Source: an uncultured Chitinophaga sp.
GTDB taxonomy: Bacteria > Bacteroidota > Bacteroidia > Chitinophagales > Chitinophagaceae
Reading direction: 5' to 3'
NCBI RefSeq assembly: GCF_937874145.1
Contig: NZ_CALNBI010000085.1
Coordinates: 1 to 6,327, forward strand
Length of the DNA stretch: 6,327 nucleotides
A program made the translations under genes and the position numbers. Below the pieces are notes generated by a model. That model was given only the letters and a program-made list of their open reading frames with translations. It had not been told where the DNA came from and made no database searches. Shown here in pieces: positions 1 through 5,514 of the stretch; positions within the stretch are counted from its first letter, which is position 1; each line of letters starts with the position of its first letter.

Positions 1-636
1 AACGGCGCAGGCAAAACGACATTGGTCAAATTACTGGCGCGCCTCTACGACCCCTCGGAAGGCCGCATCCTGCTCGACGGCCACGACCTCCGCGAATACG
101 ACCTCAACGAGCTCCGCATGCAGGTAGGCGTTATTTTCCAGGATTTCCAGCGGTACCAGATGACCTTCTCCCAAAATATCGCGGTAGGGAATATTGCGGA
201 AATCGATAATGCGGCGCGGATCGAGCTGGCGGCGGAGAAAAGCATGGCCGATTTGCTCTACGGCCGCCTTCCCAACGGGTTCGACCAGATGCTGGGCCGC
301 CGGTTCAGCAACGGCGTGGAACTTTCGGGCGGGGAGTGGCAGAAGATCGCTCTGGCGCGGGCGTATATGAAAAACGCCCAGCTCCTCATCCTCGACGAGC
401 CCACCGCCGCCCTGGACGCGCGCGCCGAATACGAAGTATTTCAACGCTTTGCCGACCTTACTCGCGGTAAAACAGCCGTACTCATCTCGCACCGCTTCTC
501 GACCGTCCGCATGGCCGACCGTATCCTGGTGCTGGAAGGCGGGGAGCTCCTCGAAATCGGGACCCACGAAGAGCTGATCGCCAAAAAAGGGCGGTACGAA
601 GAATTGTTCTCGCTGCGGGCGGCCGGTTACCGGTAA
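1..636 (+). CDS. ABC exporter ATP-binding domain, C-terminal part (5' truncated)
   Basis: This is the nucleotide-binding domain of an ABC transporter, and it couples ATP hydrolysis to transport across the inner membrane. The open frame runs from base 1, with 211 residues visible. It opens inside the Walker A loop (NGAGKTT, residues 1-7; the preceding residues lie outside the window). Then come the Q-loop (VIFQD, Q47), the signature LSGGE (108-112), Walker B ILDEP (130-134) with catalytic E133, the D-loop (AALD) and the H-loop (SHR, H164). The C-terminal segment (VLEGGELLEIGTHEEL) is typical of exporter-type half-transporters of the MsbA/MdlB kind, where a six-helix membrane domain precedes the ATPase in the same chain; that part would lie upstream and is not seen. 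All visible ATPase motifs are intact. The substrate cannot be told. The stop is TAA. The next gene, 49 bp downstream on the same strand, has its own promoter-like element. Confidence 0.95.
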   Translation, partial: NGAGKTTLVKLLARLYDPSEGRILLDGHDLREYDLNELRMQVGVIFQDFQRYQMTFSQNIAVGNIAEIDNAARIELAAEKSMADLLYGRLPNGFDQMLGRRFSNGVELSGGEWQKIALARAYMKNAQLLILDEPTAALDARAEYEVFQRFADLTRGKTAVLISHRFSTVRMADRILVLEGGELLEIGTHEELIAKKGRYEELFSLRAAGYR

Positions 637-673
637 ACTGACAATAATCATTTTCCAGAATCAGTTTCCGCCG

Positions 674-682
674 TAGGTTTGC
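674..682 (+). promoter_or_regulatory. Bacteroidota-type -7 promoter element (TAGGTTTGC)
   Basis: TAGGTTTGC matches the Bacteroidota -7 consensus TAnnTTTG followed by C, and it ends only 3 nt before the ATG at 686. No clear -33 TTTG is present; the T-run around 650-654 is at best a partial match at about the right distance. If it is used, transcription would begin at or very near the start codon, giving a leaderless or almost leaderless mRNA. This is inferred from the motif alone. Confidence 0.45.
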
Positions 683-685
683 GCC

Positions 686-1000
686 ATGGAAAAACAACAG
701 ACCGGCGAACAGCACGCCCGCTCCATCAAACGTTTCCGTATCATCGCATGGCTGGAAGGGCTTTCATACCTGGCTATCATCTTCATTTCCATGCCGTTGA
801 AATATTTCTTCGATGAGCCCTGGCTCAATAAGCAACTCGGCATGGCGCACGGTTTGCTGTTCGTGCTCTACGTGGTACTGGTCATCGAGCTGAAAATGGT
901 GCTGCAATGGTCCATGAAAAAGACCGCCATCGCCCTGGCCGCTTCGGTGATACCTTTCGGAACCTTTTTCCTCAACGAAAAATGGATCCATCGTCCGTAA
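686..1000 (+). CDS. DUF3817 family small integral membrane protein
   Basis: This 104-residue protein has a charged N-terminus and three likely membrane helices at about 18-36, 52-68 and 80-97. Recognisable family features are the E24-G25 pair early in helix 1, the MPLKY motif (36-40) at its end, the G-x-x-HG motif (52-56) opening helix 2, and a PFGTF stretch (90-94) closing helix 3. These fit the DUF3817 family of short inner-membrane proteins, whose molecular role is not established. Length is normal for the family. The ATG at 686 is chosen because it gives the full N-terminal region and sits directly after a promoter-like element. It follows the ABC exporter gene by 49 bp on the same strand, but a functional link is only possible, not shown. 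A strong hairpin terminator lies about 43 bp past its stop. Confidence 0.85.
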   Translation: MEKQQTGEQHARSIKRFRIIAWLEGLSYLAIIFISMPLKYFFDEPWLNKQLGMAHGLLFVLYVVLVIELKMVLQWSMKKTAIALAASVIPFGTFFLNEKWIHRP

Positions 1001-1042
1001 GTATTCTCAATCTTTCTTTACGATAATTTAGGCAAGCAAAAA

Positions 1043-1070
1043 AAAAGGGAAGCGTTTTCGCTTCCCTTTT
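1043..1070. terminator. Bidirectional intrinsic terminator between convergent genes
   Basis: A perfect 12-bp stem (AAAAGGGAAGCG / CGCTTCCCTTTT) closes a TTTT loop. The A-run at 1038-1046 and the T-run at 1067-1070 provide U-tracts in both reading directions. It sits between the stop of the plus-strand DUF3817 gene (1000) and the stop of the minus-strand DinB gene (1088), so it can end transcription from both sides. The structure is directly visible; the function follows from its form and position. Confidence 0.9.
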
Positions 1071-1087
1071 CGTTTTATATGGCGTGC

Positions 1088-1585
1088 TTACATGCCCGGT
1101 TCATCGGCACTCGGGCCGTAACTGCCGGGAATGGGCACATCGAGCAGGCGGAGATACACGCCCAGCTGCGCCCGGTGGTGCACGATCTGGTTGTACGACA
1201 TGCGGATCACCTCCGATTTGGAAGACACGTCATGCACCTGTTCGCCGGTGCGCAGGGTCCAGGGTTGGCCAAAGGTGGACTCGTCGGCCTTTTCGAGGCT
1301 GGAATACCCTTCCTGCAGGGATTTTTCGTGGATATCCAGCAGCTCCTGGGCGGAATTCACGGGCGTTGGGGTGAAATCCATCCCCTCGAAGTCGATACCG
1401 TCGGTTTCAATGGCCATTTTGGCCCAGGAAGGCAGCTCCGCGATATGGACGGCCAGGCTGCGCATGTCCATGCTCCTGGGATGAGGGCGCCAGTCGAGCT
1501 TGTCGGCCGGGATGCGGCCCAGCATTTTGCGGGTGGTTTCGGCCTCGCGGGCCATTTCTTTCAACAAAGAAGGAATAGTTGCCAT
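1088..1585 (-). CDS. DinB-like family protein (putative metal-dependent hydrolase/transferase fold)
   Basis: This 165-residue protein shows the pattern of the DinB/YfiT-like four-helix-bundle superfamily. The N-terminal helix carries repeated acidic/basic residues, followed by the motif DKLDWRPHP (about 28-36), typical of Bacteroidota and Bacillota members. The first metal-ligand candidate is H47 in AVHIAELPSW. The second cluster is H136-H137 in NQIVHHRAQLGVYLR, the usual HHRxQL-xxYLR C-terminal helix. Related proteins bind a divalent metal and include thiol-dependent transferases, but the reaction here is unknown. The frame stays open up to 1657, but I start at the ATG ending at 1585: family similarity begins at MATIPSLLKEM, the added 24 residues look unlike the family, and an A-rich leader (two CCAAAAA units) lies just upstream. 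It is convergent with the DUF3817 gene and divergent from the lipoprotein gene. Confidence 0.88.
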   Translation of the reverse strand: MATIPSLLKEMAREAETTRKMLGRIPADKLDWRPHPRSMDMRSLAVHIAELPSWAKMAIETDGIDFEGMDFTPTPVNSAQELLDIHEKSLQEGYSSLEKADESTFGQPWTLRTGEQVHDVSSKSEVIRMSYNQIVHHRAQLGVYLRLLDVPIPGSYGPSADEPGM

Positions 1586-1690
1586 GATTTTTGGTTTTTG
1601 GTTTGATGATGTAAAGATGGAACCGGGGTTTGACAGCCTTATGTCAGCAGTGTTCATTTTTTTTTATGTAGATTTAAAAAAAATCCACTG
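1586..1690. promoter_or_regulatory. AT-rich divergent intergenic region between DinB gene and lipoprotein gene
   Basis: This 105-bp spacer must hold the start signals of both divergent genes. It contains a T9 run (1657-1665) and an A8 run (1676-1683), far more AT-rich than the flanking coding sequence. TAGATTTA at 1669-1676 resembles the -7 consensus TAnnTTTG in all but the last base and faces the lipoprotein gene, but no -33 TTTG lies at proper spacing. TGACA-N6-TGTCA (1631-1646) is a short perfect inverted repeat that could be an operator, though a 5-bp-arm repeat can easily occur by chance. No Shine-Dalgarno sequence is seen for either gene. Confidence 0.4.
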
Positions 1691-2125
1691 ATGAGAACTG
1701 CTGTTTTAATATCTATCCCTTTCATCGCACTTGCCTGCCAATCTTCCCCCTCAAGCGAACAATCCGCCGAAACGCAGGCCAGCGCGCACTGTTACCAGAA
1801 AGTGACGGGTAAAGACACGTTCCTGCTGCAGTTAGTGGTGGATGATACGGATGTGAAAGGCGTGCTGGAGTATAATTTTCATGAGAAAGATAAAAACTCC
1901 GGGACGGTAAGCGGTGCTTTATCGGACAATATTTTCCGCGGCACGTACCATTTCCAGAGCGAGGGCACTACCAGCGACAGGCCGGTGATTTTCAAAATGA
2001 TAGGCGAGCAGCTTTATGAAGCCCTGGCAGACAGTGCGGATGCCAATGGCATACCCGTTTTCGCGACAGACGTTAGCCGTCTTCGCTTCGATCCTTCCCC
2101 TTATTCAAAAACCGACTGTAAATAG
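1691..2125 (+). CDS. small predicted lipoprotein, Bacteroidota-type, function unknown
   Basis: This 144-residue protein begins with a short lipoprotein signal peptide: R2, a hydrophobic stretch AVLISIPFIALA (4-15), then C16 as lipidated cysteine in an ALAC lipobox. A Ser/Gln/Glu-rich linker follows (about 17-32). The mature domain looks like an all-beta fold with alternating hydrophobic strands, around a CYxKVTGKD start (C34), a GVLEYNFHEKDKNSGTVSG centre (57-75) and an FRGTYHFQSEGTTS segment (82-95). I recall this pattern from unnamed small lipoproteins of Bacteroidota, with no known role. C34 and C143 could form a disulfide linking the two ends of the domain. The protein is expected to be anchored to an inner or outer membrane leaflet. 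A clear surface-export signal after C16 (Lys plus acidic residues) is not seen, so a periplasmic-facing location is the simpler guess. The stop is TAG, 3 bp from the stop of the convergent dihydrouridine synthase gene. Confidence 0.8.
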   Translation: MRTAVLISIPFIALACQSSPSSEQSAETQASAHCYQKVTGKDTFLLQLVVDDTDVKGVLEYNFHEKDKNSGTVSGALSDNIFRGTYHFQSEGTTSDRPVIFKMIGEQLYEALADSADANGIPVFATDVSRLRFDPSPYSKTDCK

Positions 2126-2128
2126 CGG

Positions 2129-3166
2129 TTAAATCGGGCAATTTTCGTGGTAATTGATGAGCTGGATGGGCGCCTTCTCCATCTCGAAGCCTTCGTATGC
2201 CCGGAGGATTTCATCCAGCACGGATTTGATCTCGTCCGGATCGGTGAGGGTTACGAGCTTGTTGCGGTATTCCTTGATGCCGGGAAGCGCCTTGAGGTAC
2301 GTAAGATAATGCCGGCGCATGGAATAAATGCCGGCCTGGCCGCCTCTCCATTGAAGTGATTTATCGAGATGCTGCTTGCAGACCGTAATGCGCTCGGCCA
2401 CGGTGGGAGCGGGGAGTTCTTCGCCGGTTTGCAGGAAATGGCGGATCTCGCGGAAGATCCAGGGGTAGCCGATGGCGGCGCGGCCGATCATGATACCGTC
2501 GATACCATAACGGTTTTTATATTCCAGCGCTTTTTGCGGGCTGTCGATATCGCCGTTCCCGAAGATGGGAATATGGATGCGGGGGTTGTTTTTTACTTTG
2601 GCGATGAGCGACCAGTCGGCTTCGCCCTTGTACATCTGGCAGCGGGTGCGGCCGTGGATGGTGAGCGCTTTGATGCCGGCGTCCTGCAGCATTTCGGCAA
2701 CGGTTTCGATGTTTTTGGTGTCATCGTCCCAGCCGAGGCGGGTTTTCACGGTAACGGGCAGGCTGGTGGCTTTTACGCAAGCGGCGGTGAGCCTTTCCAT
2801 GAGCTTCATATCCTTCAATACGCCTGATCCGGCGCCCTGCGACACGATCCCTTTTACCGGGCACCCGAAGTTGATATCGAGGAAATCCGGCTGCGTGAGG
2901 TCCACGATCTGTGCCGCCTGGGCCATCCGGCCTTCGTCGCCCCCGAAAATCTGAACGCCGGCGGGCCGCTCTTCATCGAAAATATCCAGCTTGCGGCGGC
3001 ATTTCGCCGAATCGCCCACCAGCCCTTCGCTGGAAATAAATTCCGTATACAGGAGATCGGCCCCGTTGGCCTTGCAAACCACACGGAACGGCGGATCGCT
3101 CACGTCTTCCATGGGCGCCAGGAGGAGGGGGAATTCCGGCAGGGTGATATGTCCGAGTTTGACCAT
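2129..3166 (-). CDS. dusB: tRNA-dihydrouridine synthase (DusB/NifR3-like)
   Basis: This FMN-dependent, NADPH-using enzyme reduces specific uridines in tRNA to dihydrouridine in the cytoplasm. The 345 residues are close to the usual length. The TIM-barrel Dus domain starts with the FMN-binding loop LAPMEDVSDPPFR (16-28). Then come the substrate/FMN region VQIFGG (71-76), the catalytic loop DINFGCP with general-acid C102 followed by a GAGSGVLKD turn (111-119), TVKTRLGW with K141, IHGRTR with H171, GNGDI (203-207) and GRAAIGYPWIF (228-238). These last two hold the FMN phosphate. A helical C-terminal tRNA-binding region follows (about 250-345), including SMRRHYLTYLK. All expected active-site residues are present. 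Assignment to DusB rather than DusA or DusC rests on overall resemblance to the NifR3 type. It is last in a tight minus-strand run, 23 bp after the phosphoesterase gene, and carries its own near-consensus -7 element. Confidence 0.95.
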   Translation of the reverse strand: MVKLGHITLPEFPLLLAPMEDVSDPPFRVVCKANGADLLYTEFISSEGLVGDSAKCRRKLDIFDEERPAGVQIFGGDEGRMAQAAQIVDLTQPDFLDINFGCPVKGIVSQGAGSGVLKDMKLMERLTAACVKATSLPVTVKTRLGWDDDTKNIETVAEMLQDAGIKALTIHGRTRCQMYKGEADWSLIAKVKNNPRIHIPIFGNGDIDSPQKALEYKNRYGIDGIMIGRAAIGYPWIFREIRHFLQTGEELPAPTVAERITVCKQHLDKSLQWRGGQAGIYSMRRHYLTYLKALPGIKEYRNKLVTLTDPDEIKSVLDEILRAYEGFEMEKAPIQLINYHENCPI

Positions 3167-3173
3167 CGCGGCC

Positions 3174-3182
3174 GCAAAATTA
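3174..3182 (-). promoter_or_regulatory. Bacteroidota-type -7 promoter element (TAATTTTGC) for the dus gene
   Basis: Read on the minus strand, TAATTTTGC is a perfect match to TAnnTTTG plus C, ending 7 nt before the ATG at 3166. It fills most of the 23-bp gap after the phosphoesterase gene. A -33 TTTG is not evident at 19-21 bp upstream, where the sequence is the coding end of the phosphoesterase. It would give a very short 5' leader. The motif is visible; activity is inferred. Confidence 0.5.
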
Positions 3183-3189
3183 CGAAAAA

Positions 3190-3921
3190 TCAGGTATTCC
3201 GCCCTTTTTCGCCGGGATAGAGGTATTGGACGGTGTCGCTTTGGATAAATGTTTTCGTCCGGAGGTCGAGGGCGGTGAGCTTGCCGTTGAAGCCCGCGCC
3301 GGTGTCGATGTTCCAGACGTTGCCGGCATGCATGGGATCGAATTCGCCGTAATTGATGGTAGGTGTATGGCCGATGAAAATCTCATCGTACAGCCGTAAC
3401 CGCCTGGGATAGCGTGCATCGTTGGGCTTAAGCCGGGGATCGAGGGCCAGGGCCGTTTCCCAGAGCGTCCGGTCCCACATGTAATTATATTGGTAACGCT
3501 CGAACTGGGGGCCGTGCATCGAGGCGAAACCGGCGTGAATGTAAAGCCGGTTGTGCTCATCCACATAAAACTGCCGCATGCGGTGGAAAAATGCGAGATG
3601 TTCTTTGCGCGCTTCGGCAGACAGCTTTTCGTAACTCGCCACCGTTGCCCTGCCACCGTGCTGCAACCAGAGATCCAGCGGAGGCTCGCCGCCCAGCCAG
3701 GTTTCGCACCAGGCGTCGTGGTTGCCGCGGAGGAAGATGCAGGTATACCTGCGGTCCAGCTCCATCAGGTAAGCAATGGTTTCGGCGGATTCGGACCAGC
3801 CGTCAACATAATCGCCCAGGAAAATCAGCCGGTCGTTGGCCGTAGGCTGTATTCTTTCGATAACCTGCTGTAAGGCCCGGAAGGCTCCATGGATATCGCC
3901 GATCGCAAAAGTTCTGCTCAT
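3190..3921 (-). CDS. PPP-type metallophosphoesterase (Ser/Thr phosphatase / ApaH-like fold)
   Basis: This 243-residue calcineurin-like phosphoesterase is predicted to be cytoplasmic; no signal peptide is seen. It hydrolyses phosphate esters using a two-metal centre. The metal-binding motifs are in order: GDIHG (8-12), GDYVDG (36-41), GNHD (66-69), H129 in LYIHAGF, and GHTP (184-187, H185), followed by the NIDTGAGFNGKLTALDL finish (204-220) of the PPP/ApaH/PrpA type. One deviation stands out: the usual GDxVDRG motif reads GDYVDGW, so the Arg that contacts the substrate phosphate in PP1-like enzymes is missing, while all metal ligands remain. I recall GDYVDGW-type sequences in other Bacteroidota, so this may be a subfamily trait rather than a defect. 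The substrate is not predictable: phosphoprotein, diadenosine polyphosphate or another nucleotide are options. It is third in the AraC-GNAT-phosphoesterase-Dus run, starting 17 bp after the acetyltransferase stop. Confidence 0.9.
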   Translation of the reverse strand: MSRTFAIGDIHGAFRALQQVIERIQPTANDRLIFLGDYVDGWSESAETIAYLMELDRRYTCIFLRGNHDAWCETWLGGEPPLDLWLQHGGRATVASYEKLSAEARKEHLAFFHRMRQFYVDEHNRLYIHAGFASMHGPQFERYQYNYMWDRTLWETALALDPRLKPNDARYPRRLRLYDEIFIGHTPTINYGEFDPMHAGNVWNIDTGAGFNGKLTALDLRTKTFIQSDTVQYLYPGEKGRNT

Positions 3922-3927
3922 GTGGCA

Positions 3928-3936
3928 GCGAAATTA
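3928..3936 (-). promoter_or_regulatory. Near-consensus -7 element (TAATTTCGC) before the phosphoesterase gene
   Basis: On the minus strand TAATTTCGC differs from TAnnTTTGC at one position and ends 6 nt before the ATG at 3921. The surrounding 14 bases (GTAATTTCGCTGCC) match 12 of 14 with the corresponding stretch before the dus gene (GTAATTTTGCGGCC), which supports a shared function. No -33 element is clear. Confidence 0.35.
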
Positions 3937-3938
3937 CA

Positions 3939-4514
3939 TTATTTGCCGTTATCCTGCAGGCCGCGCAAAGGCGTCAGCAGCGAATACACCGCAATGTCGA
4001 GGTACCGTCCGTCCCAATACTCCGCTTCCCGGAAAAATCCTTCTTTCACAAACCCCGACTTCTCCAGCACCTTTTCGCTCGCCACGTTGGCCGGGTCGAT
4101 GATGGCTTCCACCGAATGCAGCCGGTATGCCTCGAATCCATGGCGCAACACAACGGCGAGGGCTTCGCTGGTAATCCCCCTGCCATGATACCCGTCGTGC
4201 AGCATATAACCCACTTCAGCGCGGTGGTACGCCGCATTCATCTTCACATATCCGATCACCCCGATCACTTTATTTTCTCCCTTCAGCGTAATCCCCCAGT
4301 TGATGGCTTCGTTGGCCTGCGATAAGGTATTGAACCGGTCGATCAGCGAGAGTGCGTCTTCGCGGTTCACCGCACGCACCCGAGGGATGAAATGCATCAG
4401 TTGGGGATGGGAGCGGAGATATAAAATGTCGTCGGCATCCGTCCGCTGGACCTGGCGCAATACCAGCCTTTCGGTCACCAGTTCGGGGACAGGGGTCAAT
4501 TGAAAAGTGAGCAT
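3939..4514 (-). CDS. GNAT family N-acetyltransferase (RimJ/RimL-like)
   Basis: This cytoplasmic acetyltransferase of 191 residues transfers acetyl from acetyl-CoA to an amine. The opening ELVTERLVLRQVQRTDADDI (11-30) is the standard start of the RimJ/RimL/SpeG-like branch. The central beta strands (INWGITL, VIGVIGYV) lead to motif A, VGYMLHDGYHGRGITSEAL (101-119), whose YHGRG loop (109-113) binds the pyrophosphate of CoA. Motif B follows as IIDPANVASEKVLEKSGF (138-155), with the family's N143-x-x-S146 pattern and conserved GF. The end YWDGRYLDIAVYSLL (166-180) is also typical. Substrates in this branch range from ribosomal protein N-termini to antibiotics and small amines, and nothing here decides among them. 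It lies 18 bp after the AraC-type gene and 17 bp before the phosphoesterase gene, so it is probably co-transcribed. The sequence before its ATG (TTAAATTGC) is only a degraded form of the -7 motif seen at its neighbours. Confidence 0.92.
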   Translation of the reverse strand: MLTFQLTPVPELVTERLVLRQVQRTDADDILYLRSHPQLMHFIPRVRAVNREDALSLIDRFNTLSQANEAINWGITLKGENKVIGVIGYVKMNAAYHRAEVGYMLHDGYHGRGITSEALAVVLRHGFEAYRLHSVEAIIDPANVASEKVLEKSGFVKEGFFREAEYWDGRYLDIAVYSLLTPLRGLQDNGK

Positions 4515-4532
4515 GCGGCAATTTAAGCCAAA

Positions 4533-5327
4533 TCAGGCTTCCATCGACAGCTCTTTCTTGTAATTGGTGAAATTCTTCCCTGAAGCGTTCTTAAAGTATT
4601 TCGAGAAATGCGATTTGTCCTCAAACCCAAGGTGGTAAGCAATTTCCTTCATCGAATAATTCTCTTTGTGCGTGGCCAGCATGCGCGCTTCCGACAAAAT
4701 ACGCCGCCGGATATGCTCGCTTGCCGTTACACCGGTCAGCTCCTTAAGCGTCGTGTTTAAATGGTTGGCCGTCACGTGCAGGTTCGCCGCGTAATCCGTC
4801 ACTTTTTTCAACAGGATAAACTGCTGGTCGAGCAGCGACAGGAATTGCCGCACGAGCCCCGTTTTCCGGTCGGCCGAATACCCGGTTTTCGGTGCGGGCA
4901 GGCAGCGCGCGATCTGGCGCAGGAGGATTTTGAGGTAGTCACGGATCATATCGAGCCGGTACGGCCTGTCGGATTCCCATTCCGCGCGGATGAGGTTCAG
5001 CAGCTCGTAAGTATCCCCGCGCTGGGAATTCTCTACGCGCAGCACGGGTTTGCCGGCGGCGCCCAGCAGGCAGAGCTCGTACACGAGGGGGATGTAATGG
5101 ATGAAATCGTGGGTGAAAGTGAAAGCATGCCCCCTGGCATCGCGGGAAAAAACGCCCTGGCCGGATGCGGCGCTGCGGATGAAGTAAAGGCCCTCGGAGG
5201 ATGCGGCGCCATTGTCGAGCAGGCAGGCGCCCTGGGTCAGGTGCACCAGCTGGATTTCGTTGGAAGCGCCCCCGGTCCTGGCGGGCAACGCTTGCAGGCG
5301 GAACGTTTGCATGTCTTGTATTTGCAT
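4533..5327 (-). CDS. AraC-family transcriptional regulator
   Basis: This DNA-binding regulator has 264 residues. The N-terminal 140 residues form a divergent effector-sensing domain with beta-rich stretches (QLVHLTQGACLL, GLYFIRSA, FIHYIPLVYELCLL), similar in arrangement to the cupin-like sensor domains of AraC proteins. The C-terminal domain is unmistakable: a first helix-turn-helix at about 174-197 (KVTDYAANLHVTANHLNTTL), the linker helix GVTASEHIRRRILSEA, and a second helix-turn-helix at 225-247 with IAYHLGFEDKSHFSKYFK, then SGKNFTNYKKEL. The frame extends upstream to 5621, but that would cover the start of the divergent sulfatase gene and adds sequence unlike the family, so I start at the ATG ending at 5327. 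A second Met five codons on (ending 5312) is possible. It probably heads the minus-strand run and is divergent from the sulfatase, with candidate binding repeats between them. The inducer is unknown; a sulfated compound or sugar is speculative. Confidence 0.9.
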   Translation of the reverse strand: MQIQDMQTFRLQALPARTGGASNEIQLVHLTQGACLLDNGAASSEGLYFIRSAASGQGVFSRDARGHAFTFTHDFIHYIPLVYELCLLGAAGKPVLRVENSQRGDTYELLNLIRAEWESDRPYRLDMIRDYLKILLRQIARCLPAPKTGYSADRKTGLVRQFLSLLDQQFILLKKVTDYAANLHVTANHLNTTLKELTGVTASEHIRRRILSEARMLATHKENYSMKEIAYHLGFEDKSHFSKYFKNASGKNFTNYKKELSMEA

Positions 5328-5333
5328 GGGATT

Positions 5334-5386
5334 GGGTTTTGGCCCTTTAACAAACGATTGTTGTGCCAGTTGGCGGGTTTTGGTCC
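5334..5386. repeat. 12-bp direct repeat pair, candidate regulator binding sites
   Basis: GGGTTTTGGCCC at 5334-5345 and GGGTTTTGGTCC at 5375-5386 match in 11 of 12 bases and start 41 bp apart, close to four helical turns, so they face the same side of the DNA. A third, shorter relative, GGGTTTGGG (5405-5413), matches 8 of the first 9 bases. The first copy lies 6 bp from the regulator start codon. AraC-family proteins commonly bind direct repeats in front of their own and divergent target genes, which makes these candidate operators; binding itself is inferred. Confidence 0.45.
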
Positions 5387-5484
5387 AAAGATCAATGCAG
5401 TAAAGGGTTTGGGGGAATGATGGCCGGGGAAGCGTGCCTGCGTTTTCCGCGAAATGCCGATGTCCGCCACGAAATATCATGACT

Positions 5485-5494
5485 CGAATATTCG
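5485..5494. promoter_or_regulatory. Perfect 10-bp palindrome CGAATATTCG upstream of the sulfatase
   Basis: CGAATATTCG is fully self-complementary and ends 20 bp before the sulfatase ATG, just upstream of the weak -7-like TATCTTAA (5503-5510). The location suits an operator or promoter-spacer element. A palindrome of this length has a moderate chance of appearing randomly in a region this size. Confidence 0.3.
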
Positions 5495-5514
5495 TTGTTT
5501 TGTATCTTAATGGC

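Larger units (their letters stand above)
5328..5514. promoter_or_regulatory. Divergent control region between AraC-type regulator and sulfatase genes
   Basis: This 187-bp region separates two divergent starts. Visible elements are a direct repeat (5334-5345 and 5375-5386), a partial third copy (5405-5413), and the inverted repeats AACAA-ACGA-TTGTT (5349-5362), GCCA-GT-TGGC (5365-5374) and TTTGG-T-CCAAA (5379-5389). A perfect 10-bp palindrome (5485-5494) lies near the sulfatase start. GATCTTTG, read on the minus strand around 5386-5393, matches TAnnTTTG except for the first base and could be the regulator's -7 element. TATCTTAA at 5503-5510 is a weak match facing the sulfatase. No small gene is seen here. 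Confidence 0.5.

Noticed and set aside
31..651. Long minus-strand open frame opposite the ABC ATPase gene
   Set aside because: It is antisense to a gene with all ABC motifs, its product resembles no family I know, and long antisense frames are expected in GC-rich coding DNA.
1079..1606. Plus-strand open frame of 175 codons opposite the DinB gene
   Set aside because: The product is rich in His, Gly and Arg with no recognisable domain, while the opposite strand carries clear DinB motifs; it also begins right after the terminator hairpin.
1586..1657. N-terminal extension of the DinB gene by 24 codons
   Set aside because: The added residues do not resemble the family, and the internal ATG ending at 1585 matches the usual protein start.
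2110..2130. Possible hairpin AACCG-N11-CGGTT across the two convergent stop codons as a terminator
   Set aside because: The stem is only 5 bp with an 11-nt loop and no T-run follows, so it does not qualify as an intrinsic terminator.
4761..5420. Plus-strand open frame of 219 codons opposite the AraC-type gene
   Set aside because: It is antisense to a clear AraC DNA-binding domain, and its own translation shows no family pattern.
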